This document shows positions 58,707-64,000 of a stretch of DNA of 64,000 nucleotides, one piece after another. This DNA comes from Megalobrama amblycephala (Eukaryota; Chordata; Actinopteri; Cypriniformes; Xenocyprididae). The DNA lies in the NCBI RefSeq assembly GCF_018812025.1, contig NC_063044.1, positions 44,297,330-44,361,329 of the forward strand. The letters are read 5' to 3'. The notes under the pieces are model-generated. The model saw only the letters and a program-made list of their open reading frames with translations, did not search any database and was not told the DNA's origin. Each line of letters starts with the position of its first letter. The stretch's first letter is position 1. The translations under genes were made by a program, and so were the position numbers.

Positions 58707-60723
58707 CTATGGATAACTCCGCCTTAGGGATAGAGTTAAGACACCTGAAGGTTTGAAGCTGGAACTGTTTGTTAGTCTAGTTGACAAATAACATGGATAA
58801 CGTTTTTTGTTTTTTTGTTTTTTTTTTGTTTGTTTGTTTGTTTGTTTTTTTAAGGTTAAAATTAGTATTACTGTAAATGTAATAGTAGTGTTGTAACTGA
58901 TAACCAGTTCCATGATTTGCAAAATTATAAAAACAGTAAACATTTATGAAAAACAATTCATGAAACAGCAAAAATCTAAAAGGTAGCTTACAAAAATATC
59001 AACACATATATTTTCGAGCCAGCAAATATTATTAAATTGTATAGATTATTAAGATTTAAAACACGAGACAACTTTCCCCAACCTGACATTTATATAAAGT
59101 AACCTTGCCTGAAAACAGAATAAACTTTTGGTTTATACATTTATTTGTATAGCGCTTTTCACGATAGGCTACATATCATTTCAAAGCATATAGGCTACCT
59201 TCAGTATAGCTGAGTCTGAATGTATGTCAGTGTAAAAAGATATACGAAATTTTAGTTGGAAGGACAGTCTGACCCAATTAACATACAAAACAATTGTTGT
59301 CAACAAACACAACTGTTTCAAAGCTATGAGTTACAGCACTTGCGAGAGGCCGTGGGACCGCCATAGCGCTACGGGAACATGGAAAGAGTTTAGTTTGTTC
59401 ACATGGCGAGTATGGCCAAGTTGTGATGCTGTCGTGGGTTTTTCTGAATGCCAGGGCTTTCAACTTCTGTAAAATGGACAATTTATCTTTAAAGTTTTTT
59501 TTAAATGGTTTGAAACCTGTGTGAAATGCCGTTATGGTTTAGGTTTTTGAAAGGCTGTAACATCACACAAGAACTTGCTACATATGCTGTCAAAAACAAA
59601 AATTTTCACAGGCTAAATGTTTCCAGTAACCAAGTACACATACAGTAAACGATATACTTTTTTCATTCGTATTTTCCAGAAAATACTTGAGTTTTGCTGA
59701 TGGCAACATTTCCCAGGTACAATCTAAACTACACTAAATGTAGTTTTATATTCAAAAATAGGACTAGGCAATTGATTTGACAAACACTTTTAAACCCACA
59801 CATTTTTTCACACATCCTCTTGTTTCTGGTAAGACTATCAGCAGTTTTTCCCCTAAATGCATTTTTTTTTTCACTTTGAGGTTTCAAACACCACTCAGAT
59901 ATGAATAAAGCCCTTTGAAAAAGATCTACATAGGTGGACTAAAGTGAGAGGTAAGATTCTCTGAAGGAGAGGCGGATTTCCTTTAAAGGGGTCTTGACAT
60001 GAATGTGTACACAACAGAAGGAAGTCTGCAGACTTGTCTCTGTCAAGCAGATTGTGCAAACCCCCAAAGATAGCCCAAGACCACAAGGCAAATAAAAACA
60101 GACTGAAACTAAGGGGACATTTTCAAATCCTGTTTTGTCAGTGTGACATACATTTGCCATTATTTCTGTAAACACTTAAGTGTGTATTACTGAAGATATA
60201 CATCGAGGTTATCGAAATATTTACATATATATACGTTTAAGGACAACATCCAAAGTGGATTGCATTACACAAGTCACAAGATACAAATATATGTATATTT
60301 AGAACCCACAAATGCATAGAAAGAGAATCAAAACATAGGATGCCCAAAATGAATCTCTCAATTAATGCTAAAGGATTTTAACTATCATGCAAAGCTGAAA
60401 AAATACACAAAAATAACTCTTATTTACATAGAATATAAGAAGAGAATTTAGTAAAACCATAAAATAAAGACATTTAGAAGAGAGGAACCAATTTCCCTGA
60501 ATCTTTGAATGTGTTACAATATTTCAAAAGAAATTTGTCAGAAAACCAACCTCAGATCAGATTGAACTCAATAAAGAAGGTCTGAATGAGTCACAGCAAC
60601 ATGTATAATATGATACAGAAATCACACTGAATATATTGTTCATGCACTGACCATGGAACTACATTTACTAAGCAACAGGAAATTATATGGTTGTCAAATA
60701 GCTTTGTTATTTATGTGGATGTC
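58707..60723. other. intergenic stretch between the CD7-like gene and septin9
   Basis: About 2 kb separates the CD7-like stop codon from the septin9 leader. It holds a T/G-rich simple repeat (about 58804-58852) and a short dispersed repeat (about 59140-59195, ...TTTGTATAGCGCTTTTCAC) seen widely in fish genomes. The CD7-like 3' untranslated region must lie at the right end, but no clear poly(A) signal was identified. Confidence 0.4.
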
Positions 60724-60813
60724 TCATGTCTTTCGGGGAATGGTCATCACCTCGTACACTCCATTGGCAGACCTTTTCTCTTCTTCTCTCTTACTTCTAA
60801 ACACTTTCTTCAT
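60724..60813 (-). CDS. cd7al: CD7-like receptor, exon 4 (cytoplasmic tail, stop)
   Basis: The acceptor TTCTGTTCCAG precedes 60813 and the exon runs 30 codons in phase 0 to a TGA at 60724-60726. It encodes a basic juxtamembrane stretch (MKKVFRSKREEEKR) and then NGVYEVMTIPRKT. YEVM is a YxxM motif, the class bound by the PI3-kinase p85 SH2 domains when phosphorylated. Human CD7 carries YEDM in a similarly short tail (known), which supports the CD7-like reading. The tail is shorter than in human CD7. Confidence 0.7.
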   Translation of the reverse strand: MKKVFRSKREEEKRSANGVYEVMTIPRKT

Positions 60814-61052
60814 CTGGAACAGAAGAGATGAACAATCACACTTGCTTATTAACCTAGACACATTTTCTGAAAATGCCTCTTAAAAAATAAGAATAGGTCA
60901 TAGACAAAAATTTTGTAAAGATATGGCTGGAGATAACCAAGAATACACTCACAGACAAATCTGAAATCAGCACTTTCCTGTTTGGATATGTGCAATGCAT
61001 TTACAAAGTTTCTAAAGATCTTCAGATTTACAAACAGGTGTATGACATTCAC

Positions 61053-61198
61053 CTTGGGCACCAGCCACACTCCTAGCACAAGGAGTAACAGTAGGAGCAC
61101 ACTGCCAGCTGTCAAAGCCGTCACTGGTATCAGTAAGTCATTCATGCCATTGGACTTTGTAGGACTTTTGGAAGAGGCCGAAATGATCTCTGGCGGAT
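61053..61198 (-). CDS. cd7al: CD7-like receptor, exon 3 (stalk and transmembrane segment)
   Basis: The acceptor TTCTTCATAG precedes 61198; the donor is CCCAAG|GTGAATG at 61052. The 146 bases start in phase 1 and end in phase 0, encoding 49 residues. A short Ser/Pro/Lys stalk ([18 protein letters not shown]) is followed by about 24 hydrophobic residues with a poly-leucine core ([20 protein letters not shown]), a single membrane span. The open frame reads on past the donor into the intron, but the matching phase with exon 4 favours splicing here. Confidence 0.75.
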
Positions 61199-61340
61199 CT
61201 ATGAAGAAGAATACAAATAAACTTCATTAAAGCCAAATTCGAGCATCACTTGCTTCAAATCTATAACAGACCATTTTTTAACAAACCATTATACAATGAA
61301 AGTCAAAATGAGTTAAAAAAAATAATAACTTAAAACAAAT

Positions 61341-61706
61341 ACTACTGTTTAAATGTTTGGTATTAGAAAGAAGCCTCTTTTGCTCAAACATGGCTGAATT
61401 TATTTGATCAAAAATATAGTAAAAACAGTAATATTGTGAAATATTATTACAATTTAACATGACTGTTTTCTATTTTTATGCTGATTTGCTGTTCAAGAAA
61501 CATTCTTGTTATCAATGTTAAAAAAAGTTGTGCAGCTTAATATATTTTGTAAATATACGTTTTTCAGGATTTTTCAATAATTACAAAGTTCAAAATGAAA
61601 CATTTTCAATGTTACTTTGGTCAACATGAAGCATCCTTACTGAAGGTGTCTTAAAAAGGTATTTTTAAAAAAAATTACTTACCCAAAACTTTTAAATGGT
61701 GTATAT
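61341..61706. repeat. decayed ACTACCGTTC-family fragment in CD7-like intron 2
   Basis: ACTACTGTTTAAATGTTTGG at one end and CCAAAACTTTTAAATGGTGT at the other, with the family CAGTAATATTGTGAAATATT block inside. Confidence 0.6.
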
Positions 61707-61812
61707 CTTAAATGATACGTATCCCTACATGTATCATGAATTCAAAATTGTCTGTAATTACATGCTGAAAATTAAATCTCAATTAAAAAAAGAAGAAGAA
61801 ATGTTTACCCAC

Positions 61813-62121
61813 CTTGAACCAAAAGAAAAACTCCTGACTCTTCCATTGTACATACACCAGAGAGAAGAACACAGGTGCACCAGTAAGCCCCAGAGTCTTC
61901 AGGTCGTAGATTAAAGATGTCTATAGTTAGAGTCTTCTTGTCATTTTTGACTTTAACATGATCTTCGTAGTCCTTATGCAGAGTTAATTTGTCCGGTTTG
62001 AAATAATAGTAGAAGACTTCACGCTTGACCGAACGTCGGCTGTACAGATACACACCCAGCGCTTCTGTTTTAGGTGCAGGACATGTAATGGTGTAATTGT
62101 CACCTTTATATTTGCTCACAT
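61813..62121 (-). CDS. cd7al: CD7-like receptor, exon 2 (V-type immunoglobulin domain)
   Basis: The acceptor TTATTTTTAG precedes 62121 and the donor is TTCAAG|GTGGGTAAAC at 61812. The 309 bases are phase 1 at both ends, the usual phase for Ig-domain exons. The domain has a B-strand cysteine (YTITC), tandem tyrosines in a C' region (REVFYYYF), a D-strand-like TLTIDIF and the F-strand signature R-P-E-D-S-G-A-Y-W-C. Extra cysteines follow (CTC...GVC). The pattern of a short V domain with a YLYSRR...YYY segment resembles CD7; CD300 or pIgR-like receptors are the main alternative because of the WC motif. Confidence 0.8.
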
Positions 62122-62435
62122 CTAAAAATAATTCAAAGAAACAGTCTGGATCAGTTCACAGCATCTGTTTAAACAAACTCAAGATCATTCCATCCATCAA
62201 AGGAGTTTGACATGAAGGTTTGTGAGAGAAAACAAAAGAATCATGTGTTGAATGGTGATGAATCTGGCACTAAATGAGACACCAAAACCAACACCTGGAC
62301 AGTGTAGATGAATATACCTCATAAGATCTGCGGTGTGCCACTTATTTTCTTATCGTTATGAGTAATATTGCTTATTCCTTATAATTATCAGGTGAATGCT
62401 ACATCTGATGTTGATAGTTTACGTGTTTTTATGCC

Positions 62436-62737
62436 TTAAAGGGACAGTTCACCCAAAAATTAAAATAAAAATATAAAATATATACTGTTTTTCATGTCGT
62501 CTTAAGAACTTTGTTCTGTGGAACATAATATTTTCAAGAATGTTCCAAACCAAACAGTTTTGGTGACCTTTGCCTTCCATTGTCCAATATGGACCAATAA
62601 CAACAACAACAAAAAAGACATTCTTCAGAATACATTCTTTTATGATCCACAGAAGAAAGAAAGGTCTGGAACGACATGAGGGTGAGTAAATGATGACAGA
62701 ATTTTCATTTTTAGGTGAAATTTTACTCTCCATTTAA
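62436..62737. mobile_element. 302-bp TTAA-flanked Angel-like MITE in CD7-like intron 1
   Basis: TTAAAGGGACAGTTCACCC at the left, ACATGAGGGTGAGTAAATG... ending at TTAA (62734-62737). Retains recognisable family ends and a full-length interior. Confidence 0.75.
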
Positions 62738-62968
62738 TAAAAAAAATAAAGTCCATTTAATGTTAAGCAATGCTCTTATAAACCACGTTAACAATTATAA
62801 AGTTTTTAAACTGTCAAGTGGCATTTTGGATGCACTCACAAATATGAAGTGAAAAAATAAATTTAGCACTGTCTAAAATAAGTAGGTCAAATCTAAACTA
62901 ATGTAAATACTGCTGTAACACTTTGCAACACACAAATTACAATAACAGTAAAAACACAAAGCACTAAC

Positions 62969-63038
62969 CTGCACTTGCAACAAGGTTGCAGAAACAAAGA
63001 ACCACCAACAACAAGAAGATGCTTTGCAGAGACTTCAT
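62969..63038 (-). CDS. cd7al: CD7-like receptor, exon 1 (signal peptide)
   Basis: ATG at 63038 begins MKSLQSIFLLLVVLCFCNLV followed by A-S-A, a typical signal peptide with a short basic start, a hydrophobic core and an A-x-A cleavage site. The 70 bases end in phase 1 at the donor GCAG|GTTAGTG (intron from 62968). The split codon joins exon 2 to give Asp after the signal peptide. The full spliced product of exons 1-4 is 204 residues: secreted N-terminus, one Ig domain, one span and a short signalling tail, so a type I surface receptor, probably on lymphoid cells by analogy with CD7. Function is inferred from architecture only. Confidence 0.75.
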
Positions 63039-63087
63039 TATTATTGCAGTAAGTGTATCTTAATCAGTGTCCTGCATCTAAACACAG

Positions 63088-63097
63088 GAAACTGAAA
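63088..63097 (-). promoter_or_regulatory. candidate IRF/ISRE site upstream of the CD7-like gene
   Basis: The plus strand reads GAAACTGAAA, fitting the IRF-family consensus GAAANNGAAA, about 50 bases upstream of the ATG. Overlapping GGAA could also bind ETS factors. The position fits a leukocyte or interferon-responsive promoter, but a 10-base match can occur by chance. Confidence 0.35.
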
Positions 63098-63123
63098 ATG
63101 AACGTCAGTCTGCAATGCAAGTG

Positions 63124-63131
63124 TATATATA
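63124..63131 (-). promoter_or_regulatory. candidate TATA box of the CD7-like gene
   Basis: TATATATA lies about 86-93 bases upstream of the ATG of exon 1 on the minus strand. With a start site roughly 30 bases downstream, the leader would be about 60 bases. Simple AT repeats are frequent in this window, so this is tentative. Confidence 0.3.
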
Positions 63132-63355
63132 CATGTTCCAGCCCACAACCACTGATATCACTGACATCTTAGTCAGCAAACCTCAGACGATTGAAGTGAC
63201 ACCAAGCAAAAACATTTCCAAGAGTTTCCCTTATAAATGTTAAAAACACGATCATTTGATTAATTTCACTTGTCAGCTGAGGTGATGAGCTAGAATTTAA
63301 TGGAAAAATGCAAAAAGTAAACGGCCATTATGCAGAAATGCTACATGTGCTATAT

Positions 63356-63592
63356 GAAAGGGATAGTTCAGCCAAAAACTATCATTATTTACTCACCTCA
63401 TGTGGTTCCTAACCTGTATGAAATAAAATATTTTGAAGAATGTTGGTAAACATTATTGAGTTCAATCTGCTAAATGAATACTATAGTATGGACATAAAAA
63501 ATACTTTCCTCAATATATCCTCTTTTATGTTCCACAGAACAAAGTTATACTGGTTTGAAATGACGAAGATTTTGGTTGAACTATTTCTTTAA
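63356..63592. mobile_element. TTAA-type Angel-like MITE upstream of the CD7-like gene
   Basis: AAAGGGATAGTTCAGCC at the left and TTGGTTGAACTATTTCTTTAA at the right; the left TTAA is mutated to TGAA. Confidence 0.65.
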
Positions 63593-63633
63593 TACCTACC
63601 ATTCTCACAAATTCAGAAATCATACACCTCAAC

Positions 63634-64000
63634 TTAAAGGTACACTATGAAACCTTTAGCCTTCTAGTGGTTAAAAAACGAAACAGCCTGTATTTTGCAG
63701 AAGAACATTGTTTTGGTCGTGCTTCGGCTTTGGTGACTGCGTGAAAGAATATAGTTTTTTCTCATAACTAAAAAAAGAGAGAGATTATGGCTGAAATTCG
63801 GGACGGGGGAGTTGGGGGGGGGGGGGGATGTCTGCGGTCGGGGCTGACGGGATGGGGGGCAAACCTGAACCAAACAGTCTGTCATTAGTCTGCCACAAAA
63901 AAACAACATTAAAATCATGAACTCAAATGTCATTGTGAAAAGAAAAAAACCAATGACTGTTGTAAGTAACAGTGTGTAAATCAGACCTTTCTGTATAGCC
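63634..64000. mobile_element. left part of a TTAAAGGTACACTATG element, running off the window
   Basis: Its start resembles the elements at 15618 and 30927. It contains a G12-G13 run at about 63816-63828. The right end lies outside. Confidence 0.4.

Noticed and set aside
63816..63828. G12-G13 run considered as a G-quadruplex regulatory element
   Set aside because: A single homopolymer inside a repeat element gives no specific support.

Overview
This window looks like teleost DNA, most likely from a cyprinid (carp, minnow or zebrafish relative). It is intron-rich and AT-rich, vertebrate splice sites join its exons, and it is crowded with TTAA-flanked fold-back MITEs, Tc1-like copies and a DIRS retrotransposon of kinds common in cyprinid genomes.

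Two host genes can be read, both on the minus strand. (1) septin9: the amino-terminal, alternatively initiated part of the septin-9 gene occupies about 8.6-58.5 kb. First exon 1a (58445-58463) joins exon 2 (49303-49386) and then the large exon 3 (8630-9310). A second first exon, 1b (44915-44936), joins exon 3 directly. All junctions are phase 1. The proteins begin MKKTYSG-IARSTSGRLRR... and MEGDKIA-ALKRSFEVEE, matching the two classic amino termini of human SEPT9. The GTPase-domain exons were not found and should lie to the left, outside the window. (2) A CD7-like gene: four exons between 60724 and 63038 encode a complete 204-residue protein with a signal peptide, one V-type immunoglobulin domain, a membrane span and a short tail with a YEVM motif. 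SEPT9 and CD7 are both on human 17q25, so the pairing looks like conserved synteny.

The rest is intron filled with mobile DNA, much of it nested. The centrepiece is a structurally complete 5.8-kb DIRS-type tyrosine-recombinase retrotransposon (18308-24135). It has 225-bp inverted repeats that appear identical by eye, an internal complementary region that joins the complements of both outer ends, GTT at both borders, and gag, RT/RNase H/methyltransferase-like and tyrosine recombinase reading frames. Gag and pol each carry one apparent single-base frameshift in a homopolymer; the recombinase frame is open.

Other layers are: the TTAA-flanked fold-back families at 1-77, 4.7, 7.0, 12.1, 13.2, 15.6, 27.1, 34.0, 46.3, 56.7, 62.4 and 63.4 kb; a triple TTAA nest at 34.0-36.2 kb; a pair of neighbouring elements with 3-bp TTA/TAA duplications (41.1-42.4 kb); an hAT-type MITE with a perfect 8-bp duplication (16.2 kb); two 0.93-kb copies of an ACTACCGTTCAAAAGTTTGG-type fold-back (3.0 and 52.6 kb); Tc1 transposase remnants (24.2 and 32.5 kb); an L2-like LINE tail (43.7 kb); and a gag-like retrotransposon remnant (36.6 kb). 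No tRNA, rRNA, CRISPR array or prokaryotic feature was seen. All family names come from reading motifs, not from database searches.
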